DNA from: Stigmatella aurantiaca DW4/3-1
Lineage (GTDB): Bacteria; Myxococcota; Myxococcia; Myxococcales; Myxococcaceae
Reading direction: 5' to 3'
Assembly (NCBI RefSeq): GCF_000165485.1
Contig: NC_014623.1
Span: 4,793,501 to 4,857,500, forward strand
DNA length: 64,000 nt
Made by a program: the position numbers and the translations under genes. Below the pieces are notes generated by a model that was not told where the DNA came from, ran no database searches, and saw only the letters and a list, made by a program, of their open reading frames with translations. Within the stretch, counting starts at the first letter, position 1, and each line of letters starts with the position of its first letter. Of this stretch, positions 51,601-58,600 are shown piece by piece.

Positions 51601-51627
51601 GATCAAATGGAGGATTTCCGATTTTGA
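39616..51627 (+). CDS. mtaB: Myxothiazol PKS MtaB: loading and two extension modules
   Basis: 4003-aa modular PKS that starts myxothiazol assembly. Order: ACP (Ser49, LGVGS), KS (Cys278), AT (Ser648, GYSVGE), second AT (Ser1076, GHSVGE, YAFH), DH (His1375, Asp1544), KR (Tyr1997), ACP (Ser2154), KS (Cys2393), AT (Ser2846, GSSIGE; YASH, suggesting methylmalonyl), DH (His3148, Asp3316), KR (Tyr3780), ACP (Ser3944). Both KRs carry the LDD motif (B-type). The ACP-KS-AT-AT start matches the reported MtaB. A branched starter (isovaleryl) plus malonyl and methylmalonyl gives the dimethyl-octadienoyl side chain. Both DHs have HxxxGxxxxA instead of P. No ER is present. The frame overlaps mtaC by 4 bases. 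Confidence 0.92.
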   Translation: MSTEHGVGGVGRSTGQLRDWLVQQVASQVGLEAHTVRITEPFFSLGVGSVFATRLIAELARWLERPLSPTLVWEHPTIDKLARHLSGAEPPRAEMHAPGPEAAVDGAEPIAIVGLACRFPKAPDAKAFWRVLQEGRDCVTEVPSNRWDASLYYDPAPGTPGKIVTRYGAFLDSVDRFDPVFFGISPREAGQLDPQQRLMLELSWEALEDAGIAPRVLRGSRTGVFTGMVWRDYADLQTIHNAAPTLHTCTGYAGGIIANRISYALGLEGPSLAIDTACSSSLVAIHEACRSLRSGESSLALAGGVQLNLSPRTFMAVSAFGALAPDGRCRTFDARASGYVRGEGGGVLVLKPLSRALADGDAIYCLIRGSAVNNDGASNGLTAPNPKAQERLLRDAYAVAGMDPAQVHYVELHGTGTPLGDPIEAGALGAVLGAAREAERPLHVGSVKTNIGHLEAAAGIASVIKVALSIRHQQLPASLHFEQPNPRIPFDDLRLRVQTQLAPWPAEKDPAVAGISAFGFGGTNCHVVVEEHRGGSRTAAVPVSTPHAQSPRHPKTAFLFAGAGSAWWGMGRELLGAEPVFRARFEECDAAFRPLGGWSLVEALLAPRVRSRFEQGERQLPLVLAFQISLAALWRSWGIEPSATVGYSVGEWAAAQVAGILTIEEVFALAYHYIQVQKGVAGGVGMAVVGLSGAEVAERIAPYGGRISIASENGPRSTGLGGEAAALQDFTASMTAAGIFARLVEIDFYAHIPQVEALKPLFLQSCPVLRPSPGRVPMVSTVSGAFVDGGTLGAEYWASNFREPVRFATAMRTLLEGGYDVVLDVNPHPIHEHSVLENVRAGTASAEFIASMRRGEPSVEGLHRALTQLSQAGGPVRWERVVPGTGAGSSAPVRTELFVASARTEQALREQADRIAEQLRRDAASSLTDLCYTAGARRSHHEHRLALVAETRAALEEGLAAFARGEIRPNPSQGMVRPGEAPRLGFVFSGQGSFPLGSSVQLFEEEPSFRKAFERSERLFRAQTGASLIEALHAERESQHPPRTEIEQPLLFAFQVALAALWESWGIRPDAVVGHSVGEISAAHVAGVLSLEEALSLVVSRSRLMGRAAGQGGMATVEASPARIEPLLGKCGTDLAIAAVNGPENVVVSGALAALASLRDELTGQGLRVRVLNVNYAFHSAQMAPYLGDLDPVLRELKPKPPRLPIYSTVHGRLASASDFGTDHWRANVRERVLFAPAVEAMRADGHGAFVEISPHPVLLQPLSRILDASPASGASALFSTRRDRAPRAALLGNLGTLYTLGHEPSWKGVFPDLGRTVELPSYPWQRQRCWFDAAPQPLAEPVHPLLGRRVDAPPGQTVFEATFRSDRLQLLSDHRLYGTVVVAGASMLGMMLVAARQLWGEAPCALQDVLFLQPLVLGDTEDRLVQVSIATDGAFRILSWAGQGGEGTSSHWIEHATGRLERGGAEETEAGREVLSEVEARCRPLASAESFYEGIARQGLGLGRQFRWLEALWQGDREAFGRLRVPETDDGAEDYRFHPGLIDSCFQVLGAVAGFASIEGLAFVPIGVGRFALRGEARPPRFCHLVLRRGSGKANEASSVDLRLLDESGLVVAEVSGLVIRRAPREVMLRRDVTAPPLVLRTEWQPQMLSGASQAGPEAWLLLADRGGLAARLAEQLSSRGSRVEVLAAEENAQSMLGRIEAIDASGLACAGVVDLRGLDEGSSSDAVQGAVKRVQQLVTRRAAEALRLVLVTRGTQVTGSQDGSIAFEQAPLWGLGNVIALEHPELRCQRIDLDPSPGAPDAAQLAAELAAPGREDRVAFREGRRLVARLVRTKLPPAVRALPLEGDATYLIVGGLGGIGLELARWMVGRGARHLVLMGRSAPSAHAQETLAALRDAGATISVALGNVAEREALARVLGDIRAAMPPLRGVMHAAGVLDDGLLVRQSEERLARVLAPKIQGAMNLHRETVGDRLDFFVLFSSVSSVFGTSGQAGYASANAFLDALALHRRAQGLTALSINWGPWADVGMAARLPPEAGKSWSSFGLGLLAPSAGLAALERLLSSEAAQVVVAGASEAEAKGDFAPFFDALSSRKPEASRPASVGGALVGASPRELRARLLSLLQVQAATVLGLPPSAPIDPRRPLQELGLDSLMALQFRNSLAASLGRSLPATLLFDHPTLEKLFEFLARDLTPASEASPAKSRRPVKLPARDAEGAEPIAVVGMACRLPGSVRSPEEFWRLLANGVNAVREVPKDRWSLDTWYDPDPETPGKMYSRHGGFLDEVDPFDASFFGISAPEARSMDPQQRILLELGWEALESAGIAVDQLKGSPTGVFLGICLSDYALLELNSPDPTGINAYSGSGGVLSVAAGRIAYALGLEGPTLAVDTACSSSLVAAHLACQSLRNGECDLALVGGSNLLLSPRMSVYFSKLKALSPDGACKAFDSSANGYVRGEGAGVLVLKRLSEALADGDPILSVMRGTAVNQDGRSNGLTAPSRAAQERVIESALRQGGVSPLDVSYVEAHGTGTSLGDPIEVQALAAVLGKDRPRSAPLGIGSVKTNVGHLEGAAGVTSLIKAILALRHRELPRSLHFKTPSPHIPWDELPVEVISEHRPWRVPEGKRRILGVSSFGFSGTNAHVILEEAPEAGPRSKAPSIPERPELLVLSARAPQALQEAAVRFSAQLSGRAGGDAAMLHDVCYSANCRRSHHEHRLAVVARSRTEAAEALEAFLRGLAHPDVQAGYALPGAVPRVVFLFTGQGGQWPGTGRALLEEEPVFRSALQAADEVLKGLAGWSIIEELQRETPRFDQAAISQPAHFALQSALLALLRSWGIEPDAVAGSSIGEVAAAYAAGVLTLEEAMRITVARSRILHAVAGKGAMALVELSEEEATTEVAAYAQRLSVAAINSQNSTLLSGEAGAMDELLGALTARGVSCRRIGLDYASHSPAVEPYIDELKQALQGLRPQPAAIPIFSTVTGRLAEAGDFNSDYWARNLRQPVRLAPVLTTLAREDYTLFVELGPNAVMARPVQQCFQAVGKSATLLSTLRRGESERHTLRSLVGGLFIAGVTPAWNRLFPEGGSLVSLPSYPWQKERYWIASPTSARLQLPAPSQGVLHGRRVRSPLAESLFETDLSVEKMPFLREHLLHGALVVAGAAHVALALSALRELRGTAPVRLADIVFPRPLVLKEGVENPVSVVVGREQGGRSALRIQSPQGSEPEWVTHAEGWVLPASSQVEGPAQVALEELRARCPNGLEVSPVYKAMDAEGIGLGRRFQWVEQLWQGDGEALGRMRAAESADQHPSAPLHPGLIDSIFHVLRAVPGIGRGDGVPYIPIGIEGLCFLAPPRGVLWAHVKLRPEGSRDGETLSADFRLFEESGKTVAWIDGLIVKRAPREAFQRHEAQDLSEKLFQVRWQSMPLAPAVPERGPWLLVADRGPAGEELAARLKREGQVCHVLAAPESAVTGEALLQRVEEALALEAYRGVVYLSALEAEQESPQGKSQAALEGVSGAVQVLQAIAKLERGTPPRLWLVTRGAQALEESPRPLALAQAPLWGLGLAVRDEHPELRCTLIDLDPDPAADGVGCLFQELLTPDREDRIAWRGGARFAQRLSFLEAVPEPGTAPISPDGTYLITGGLGGIGLRCARWLVDAGARHLALLGRSGPSEAARSVLGALEAEGVTVRVLQADVAVREDVSKVLSALRVDMPPLRGVLHAAGLLDDALLVRQDRDRIQRVLQPKVAGALNLDLETRGDPLDFFVLFSSIAAMLGGEGQGNYSAANAFLDALAFARRAQGLPAHSLAWGPWAEVGMVAARSERSAHLAALGIESIPPDEGVAILGRLLRAASAHVGIFQIDWTRWQQRHAEGHAPLLAGILKQQAAAPSQDSSEEAPDIQELIRATPEERQKRAEAFLRREVTRILDLPRPLADGRLPLVRFGFDSLMSLKLKARLESTLGLSISAAKLLSGLSLDKLVALVLERIETLQPTPVSTDDQMEDFRF

Positions 51628-54600
51628 ACGCTCCAGCACTTATCTCCGAACTGACCCGCATCGGCGTGGAGCTCAAGGTCGAGGACGAGCACCTCCGGGT
51701 TCGCGCCGCGCGTGGAGTCATCACTCCGGAACTCCAGAAGCTCATCGCCACCCACAAGGTGGAGATGATCGAATTGCTGCGCCCGAAGGAGGCCGTGCCG
51801 GATGCCGCGCGGCAGTTCGAGCCCTTCCCCCTGACCGACATCCAGGAGACGTACTTCGTCGGCCGTGGCACCGATTTCGGCATCAGCGGGATGTCTTGCC
51901 ATCTGTACCATGAGCTCGACACCCGGGGGATGGACGTGGCCCGGCTCTCGCGGGCCTGGCAGCGCCTCATCGAGCAGCACGTGATGCTGCGCTCCGTGGT
52001 GCTTCCCACGGGTGAGCAGCGTGTGCTCGAGAGCGTTCCTCCGTTCTCCATTCCCGTGCTGGACCTGCGTGGGCAGGCCCCCGCGTTGGTGGAGACGAAG
52101 CTCGCGGAGATCCGGCAGCAGCTCTCGACCCGCTCCACGCCCCCAGGACAGTGGCCCACCTTCGAGTTGCGCGCGACGCTTCTCGATGAAGGACGGACAC
52201 GCATCCACTTCGATTTCGATGCCATCACCGCGGATGCTTCCGCGGTGCTCACCCTCCTGGAGGAGTGGCGCGAGTTCTACCTCTCGCCGGATCGGCCCCT
52301 CAAACAGGTGCCCGTCTCTTTCCGAGACCATGTGCTCGCGGAGGTCGCGGCCCGGGACACGGATTCATTCCGGCAGGCGGAGGCTTACTGGAACGCGCGG
52401 CTCAATGACATGCCGGACGCTCCGGCGCTGCCTGTCGCCACCGAGCCCGAGCGTTTGATGCGTCCTTCATTCAGACGCCTGAGTGGCCGTCTGGATGCAG
52501 CCCGCTGGGCAAGGCTGAAGGAGCGCGCCGCGAACGCGGGGCTGACCGCCTCGGGCGTTGTCTGCGCGGCGTTCGCGGAAGTACTTGGTGCCTGGAGTGA
52601 GTCGCCTCGCTTCACCCTCAACCTCACGTTGTTCCGGCGCCTGCCGATCCACCCGGAAGTGGACCGGCTCCTGGGGGACTTCACCACCAACGTGCTGCTG
52701 GAGGTGGATCGAAGCGGTGAGAGCTTCACCGCCCGGGCCGTGCGCCTCCGTGACCAGCTCGCCGAGGATCTCGAGCACACGCACTTCAGCGGGGTGCGGG
52801 TGATGCGGCAGCGTGCTCAGATGAAGAAGGGGAACGGGGCCATCATGCCCGTCGTCTTCACGAGCCTCCTCGGGCACCGGTCCCGAGTGCCAGGCGGGGG
52901 CTCCCCGTTCAGCTGGCTGGGCGAGGTCGTCTACGCCATCACCCAGACGCCGCAGATGTGGCTGGATCACCAAGTTCGTGAGGAAGCTGGAGCGCTTTAC
53001 TGTCACTGGGACAGCCCAGAAGGTCTCTTCCCGGAGGGGCTGCTTGAAGGGGCCTTCGAGGCCTACACGGATCTGCTGAGCCGACTCGCCGACGACAACG
53101 CCCTGTGGGAAGAGGGCACCGTGGTGCGGCTCCCCGAGGCCCAGCGCGCTCGCCGTGAGACATTCAACGCCACCACAGCCTCCATTCCCGAGGCCCGCCT
53201 CGATGGACTTTTCCTGGCCCAGGCAGAGCAGGGGCCCCAGCGGATGGCCATCCTGGAGCCTGCGCTGAGGATGAGCTACGGGGAGCTGCTCGGTCAGGCG
53301 GGCTCTCTCGCGGCCCACCTCGCCGAGCTGGGTGCGCGGCCCAACGAGCTGACGGCCGTTGTTCTGGAAAAAGGTTGGCGGCAAATCGTCGCGGTGACGG
53401 CCATTCATCTGGCCGGATCCGCTTATCTCCCCATCGACCCTGCGCTTCCCGAGGAGCGTCGCCGGCTTCTGCTCGAAGAAGGGCAGGTCAAAGTGGTCCT
53501 GACCGAGAGCCATCTGGCGGAGCGGCTTTCGTGGCCGGCGAGCGTCCGGGTCGTGGCCATTGCCGACACCGCTCGAGGAGCGCCGCCGCGCTTGCCTGCG
53601 CGTGCTGCCTCGGACATGGCGTACTGCATCTACACCTCGGGTTCGACGGGACGGCCCAAGGGGGTGAAGATCGAGCACCGGGCCGCGGCGAACACGATTC
53701 TCGACATCAACGAGCGCTTCGGCGTGGGCCCGGCGGACCGTGTCTTTGCTCTCTCGTCGCTCGGTTTCGACTTGTCGGTCTACGACATCTTCGGAAGCCT
53801 GGCGGCCGGTGCCGCGATTGTCCTGCCCCAGCCTGAGGTCACCCGGGATCCCGCGCACTGGCTCCAGGTGCTCCGTCAGCAGGGCGTGACCATCTGGAAC
53901 TCGGTTCCGACGTTGATGGAAATGCTCGTGGATCAGGTCGAGGCCCGGGGCGAGCTTCTCCCCGAGACCCTGCGGCTCGTGATGCTGAGCGGTGACTGGA
54001 TTCCCGTGACCTTGCCGGACCGCATCCGTCGGCTGTCCCGCGACATCCGGGTCATCAGCCTCGGTGGCGCCACGGAAGCGTCAATCTGGTCGATCATCCA
54101 CCCGATTGGCAGGGTGGATCCCGCGGCGCGCAGCATTCCGTACGGCCGTCCGATGCTGAACCAGCGCTTCTACGTGCTCGATGAGAAGTTGGCGCCGCGT
54201 CCAGACCATGTGCCGGGCGACCTCTACATTGGAGGGGTGGGGCTGGCGCAGGGCTATTTCCGCGATGAGGAGACGACGCGGGCGCGTTTCTTCAACCATC
54301 CTCGCACCGGTGAGCGGCTCTACCGCACGGGCGATCTGGGGCGCTTCCTTCCTGAAGGAGAGATTGAGTTCCTCGGCCGCAAGGACTTCCAGGTCAAGAT
54401 TGCCGGGCACCGCATCGAGCTCGGAGAGATCGAGGCCGTGCTCCAGCGTCACCCTTCGATCCGGGAAGCGGTGGTCGCGGCCCCGGGTGAGCGGACCTCG
54501 CGGAGGCTCGTGGCCTATCTTGTTCCTGTCGAGGGACAAGAGGCCCCCTCGGACGAGGTATTGAGGAGCTTCCTGGCCGCGGCCCTGCCCCAGTACATGG

Positions 54601-55637
54601 TGCCTGCCGTCTTCGTCCGCTTGGAGCACCTGCCCTTGTCGTCCAACGGCAAGGTGGATCGCAAGGCGCTGCCGGAGCCTGTGCTCCAGCCCTCGCGTGC
54701 CTCGGGCCTCACGGATGCGCGGGGCGGGAAGATCCTCTCGGCCATCATGCGGCTGGTTTCGGAGGTGTTGAAGCGCCCGTCGATCGAGCCGGAGGCGGGG
54801 CTTCTCCAGTTGGGAGCCACGTCGGTTGAACTCATCAAGCTCTCGATGATGCTGGAGCAGGAGTTTGGAAGCCGCCCCACGATCACCGAGCTTCTCTCGC
54901 TTCGGAATGCTTCCGAGATCGCGGCCTACTACGTCGAGCGTCAGCCAGCAGAAGAGGCACGCAAGAGCGATGAGGCGGAGCTGGTCCCTGCTGGCATCCG
55001 CCGCTTCGACGCGGGAGCCGTGACGGCGCAACTGGAGGCGCCTCCCGAGGATGAAGCGCGGCGGCAGTGCTACTTCAAGCGGGTCAGCCACCGGACCTTC
55101 TCCGCGGAGCCCGTGGAGGCCCGGGTTCTCGCCCGGCTGCTGTCTTGTCTCTCGCCCCTCAAGGTGGAGGGACAGCTCAAGTACCAGTACGGCTCGGCGG
55201 GCGGAATCTACGGGGTACAGACCTACCTCTCGATTGCCACGGGACGTGTCCGGGGGCTCGACGCAGGCGCCTACTACTACGATCCGCTGCGTCATACGCT
55301 CGTCCAGTTGGGGGGCGCGAGCGCGCTCCCGGCGGCGCTTGACTCGTCCGCCAACGCGGCCATGGCCGATAGCGCGGCGTTCTCGCTCTACCTCGTTGGT
55401 GATCGGCGGGTCATCTCTCAGCGCTACGGGGAGAGATGGCGGGATCTGGCGCTGATCGAAGCGGGTTTGATGGCGCAACTTCTCGAGACGAGGGCCGCTG
55501 AGAGCGACTTGGGACTCTGCCAGCTCGAGGAACTGCGCTTCGAAGGGTTGAGCAAGGCGCTCCGGCTCGAAGAGGAGCACATGTATCTCCATGGCCTCGT
55601 GGGTGGCGGCCTCGCGTGGGAAGAGGGTGCCCTGTGA
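51624..55637 (+). CDS. mtaC: NRPS MtaC: cyclisation-adenylation-PCP-oxidase (first thiazole)
   Basis: 1337 aa, TTG start overlapping the mtaB stop (TTGA). Domains: TubC-type docking domain (1-55); heterocyclisation domain (about 66-495) with DxxxxD motif Asp199/Asp204 (DAITADAS) in place of HHxxxDG; adenylation domain (about 519-1024, YTSGSTGRPKG at 670); PCP (Ser1067, LGATSVEL); C-terminal FMN-type oxidase of nitroreductase fold (about 1148-1330). By-eye specificity residues D-L-Y-N-M-S-L-I-W fit cysteine. It would condense Cys with the acyl chain, cyclise to thiazoline and oxidise to thiazole. The oxidase after the PCP matches reported MtaC. Confidence 0.92.
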   Translation: MNAPALISELTRIGVELKVEDEHLRVRAARGVITPELQKLIATHKVEMIELLRPKEAVPDAARQFEPFPLTDIQETYFVGRGTDFGISGMSCHLYHELDTRGMDVARLSRAWQRLIEQHVMLRSVVLPTGEQRVLESVPPFSIPVLDLRGQAPALVETKLAEIRQQLSTRSTPPGQWPTFELRATLLDEGRTRIHFDFDAITADASAVLTLLEEWREFYLSPDRPLKQVPVSFRDHVLAEVAARDTDSFRQAEAYWNARLNDMPDAPALPVATEPERLMRPSFRRLSGRLDAARWARLKERAANAGLTASGVVCAAFAEVLGAWSESPRFTLNLTLFRRLPIHPEVDRLLGDFTTNVLLEVDRSGESFTARAVRLRDQLAEDLEHTHFSGVRVMRQRAQMKKGNGAIMPVVFTSLLGHRSRVPGGGSPFSWLGEVVYAITQTPQMWLDHQVREEAGALYCHWDSPEGLFPEGLLEGAFEAYTDLLSRLADDNALWEEGTVVRLPEAQRARRETFNATTASIPEARLDGLFLAQAEQGPQRMAILEPALRMSYGELLGQAGSLAAHLAELGARPNELTAVVLEKGWRQIVAVTAIHLAGSAYLPIDPALPEERRRLLLEEGQVKVVLTESHLAERLSWPASVRVVAIADTARGAPPRLPARAASDMAYCIYTSGSTGRPKGVKIEHRAAANTILDINERFGVGPADRVFALSSLGFDLSVYDIFGSLAAGAAIVLPQPEVTRDPAHWLQVLRQQGVTIWNSVPTLMEMLVDQVEARGELLPETLRLVMLSGDWIPVTLPDRIRRLSRDIRVISLGGATEASIWSIIHPIGRVDPAARSIPYGRPMLNQRFYVLDEKLAPRPDHVPGDLYIGGVGLAQGYFRDEETTRARFFNHPRTGERLYRTGDLGRFLPEGEIEFLGRKDFQVKIAGHRIELGEIEAVLQRHPSIREAVVAAPGERTSRRLVAYLVPVEGQEAPSDEVLRSFLAAALPQYMVPAVFVRLEHLPLSSNGKVDRKALPEPVLQPSRASGLTDARGGKILSAIMRLVSEVLKRPSIEPEAGLLQLGATSVELIKLSMMLEQEFGSRPTITELLSLRNASEIAAYYVERQPAEEARKSDEAELVPAGIRRFDAGAVTAQLEAPPEDEARRQCYFKRVSHRTFSAEPVEARVLARLLSCLSPLKVEGQLKYQYGSAGGIYGVQTYLSIATGRVRGLDAGAYYYDPLRHTLVQLGGASALPAALDSSANAAMADSAAFSLYLVGDRRVISQRYGERWRDLALIEAGLMAQLLETRAAESDLGLCQLEELRFEGLSKALRLEEEHMYLHGLVGGGLAWEEGAL

Positions 55638-58600
55638 GCACGTCCGAGTTCATCGTCTATCTCCAGCAGAAGGGCATCGAACTGTGGATCGAAGGGGACA
55701 CGCTGCGATTCCGCGCGCCCCCTGGCCACCTCACGCCCGAGCTGCGCACGGCACTGAAGGACAAGAAGGAGCAGCTCCTGGAGCATCTGCGTTCCGCGAG
55801 CCGCTCCGCGAATCTTCAGACCGTGGCGAGCCCGCCGGATGCGGCGTCACGCTTCGCCCCTTTCCCGCTCACCGACATCCAGAATGCCTACTGGGTGGGA
55901 AGGCAAGGTGCTTTCGATGCGGGCGGCGTCGCAGCGCACAGTTACCTCGAGCTCGCGTTCGACACGCTCGATCTGCCGCGCTTGGAGAGCATCCTTCAGC
56001 GGCTCATCGAGTACCACGACATGCTCCGCATGGTGGTGCTGCCGACGGGCGAGCAGGTGGTGCTGGAGAAGGTGCCGCCGTTCACCCTCACCGCGTATGA
56101 CCTTGCTGGGGCGCCCGCCAGTCAGATCGAGGCGCATTTCGAGGCCATCCGCGGGGAACTCTCCCACCAGGTGCTTCCGACGGACCGGTTCCCCCTGTTC
56201 GATGTCCGGGCCTCGAAGTTGGCCGGTGGACGGGTTCACCTCCACATCAGCTTCGATCTCCTCACGGCCGATGCGTTCAGCGTCCAGATCCTGATCGAAC
56301 AGTGCGCTTCGCTGTACCTGAATCCGGAAGCGCAACTGGTGCCCTTCAAGCGGACCTTCCGGGATTACTGCGTCCTGGCCGCCCAGCGCGCTGACCCGAG
56401 TTCCCGGGCCTACCAGAACTCGCTTGCGTACTGGCGAAACCGCCTCGAGAAGTTGCCCAACGCCCCCGATCTGCCGCTCGTGAACGACACGGACGTGAAG
56501 GGGCAGCACCAGTTCGTGCGCCGGAAGGCAGGGTTGGATCAGGCCTCCTGGCGCGCATTCCGCAATCATGCCAAGGCCGCGGGGATCACGGCGTCCATGG
56601 CGCTGTGCGCCGCCTATGGGGAAACGCTGCGGGCCTACAGCCGGAGCAACCGGCTCACGCTCAACCTGACCCTCTTCAACCGCCTGCCCTTGATCGAGGA
56701 CGTGGAGCGGATCGTCGGGGACTTCACCTCGGGAATCCTGCTCGAACTGGATGGCTCGAAGCCCGAGTCCTTCGCCGCCCGGGCGCGGAGGCTCCAGGGG
56801 CAGTTCATCAATGATCTGGAGCACTCGGCTGTTTCGAGCGTGAAGGTGCTGCGGGAAGCGATCCGCCTTGGCCGCTGGGATGCCGGGACCGCGATGCCCT
56901 ATGTCTTCACGAGCCTCATCTCGGAGACCGGCCGCTCATTGAGCGTCTCCGAGGGCGTGAAGATCGTCGACGTCATCTCCCAGACGCCCCAGGTGTGGCT
57001 CGACCACCAGGTTTTCGAGCTGGATGGCGGCATCTATTACAGCTGGGATTCCGTCGATGCCCTCTTTCCCGCGGGCCTGATCGACGCTGTCTTCGAGAGC
57101 TACGGAAGGCTCCTCCACCGTCTCTCCAGCGATGCCTCGGCGTGGGATGCACTCTCGAGGCAGCCGCTCTTGCCGGCCCAGTTGGCAAGCCGTGCCGAGT
57201 ACAACGCCACCGAGCGTCCCGTGTCGCAGGAGCGGATCGAATCGCTCTTCCTTCGTCAGGCCGAGCGTCAACCCGGGGCCGTCGCGGTTATCGCGGGAGA
57301 GCAGGTTCTCTCCTATGGCAAGCTCGAGCGCCGGTCGGCTCGGATCGCAGCGTGGCTCATCGCCCAGGGTGTCAAGCCGGACCAGCTCGTGGCGATCGTT
57401 GCCGAGAAGGGGGTGGAGCAGGTGGTCGCCGCGCTCGCCATCCTTCGCGCTGGAGCCGCCTACCTGCCGTTGTCTCCATCCCTGCCCCCCGAGCGGCTCC
57501 ACGCCTTGCTGGAAGAGGCGCAAGCCGACGTGGTGCTCACCCAGTCCGCCCTGGAGTCGTCGCTGCGATGGCCCGAGGGGCCTCGTCGGCTTTCGGTGGA
57601 TCGTGACGAGTTTCTCGAAGCCCCGAAGGGGGCGCTGCCGCCGGTTCAGGGCAACAATCTGGCCTACGTCATCTACACCTCGGGCTCGACGGGCCGTCCC
57701 AAGGGCGTGATGATCGACCACCGGGGAGCGGTGAACACCCTCCTCGACATGAACGAGCGCTTCAATGTGGGGCCCCGGGACCGGGTGCTGGCGCTTTCGT
57801 CACTCAGCTTCGACTTGTCTGTCTACGACCTCTTCGGAGTTCTTGCCGCGGGCGGTGCGATCGTGATGCCGGAGCCCGGCACGTCGCGGGATCCCGGACG
57901 GTGGCAGGTGCTGCTGGAGAAGACGGGGGTGACGATCTGGAACTCGGTCCCCGCGTTGATGGACATGCTCGTCGAGTTCTCGGAGGGAAGCGGTCTGCGC
58001 TTGCCGGACTCGCTGCGCCTGGTCCTCATGAGCGGTGACTGGATTCCGGTCACGCTGCCCGGCCGGATCCGTGCCCTGTCCAAGAACGCCGAGCTGGTCA
58101 GCCTCGGTGGCGCGACCGAGGCCTCCATCTGGTCCATTCTCTACCGGATTGGCGATGTGGGGGCCGGCTGGCGCAGCATTCCGTACGGTCGGCCCATGGT
58201 GAATCAGCGCTTCTATGTGCTGGATGAGGCGCTGGAGCCCTGCCCGGACTGGGTCGCGGGCCAGATGTACATTGGCGGCATTGGCCTCTCGCTCGGCTAT
58301 TACCGGGATCCGGTTCGTACCGCCGAGCGCTTCATCGTCCATCCCAAGACCGGGGAGCGCCTGTACGCAACGGGTGACCTGGGCCGGTTCATGCCGGACG
58401 GGAACATCGAGTTCCTCGGACGGGAGGACTTCCAGGTCAAGATCCAGGGCTATCGCATCGAGCTCGGGGAGATCGAGGCCGCGCTCGACTCGCATCCAGC
58501 GGTGCGCTCCTCGGTGGTCAATGCCGTTGGAAAGCCCGGGGGGACTCGGCGCCTCGTGGCCTATGTCGTCCCTGGGGAATTGACGTCGAATGCTCCCCCG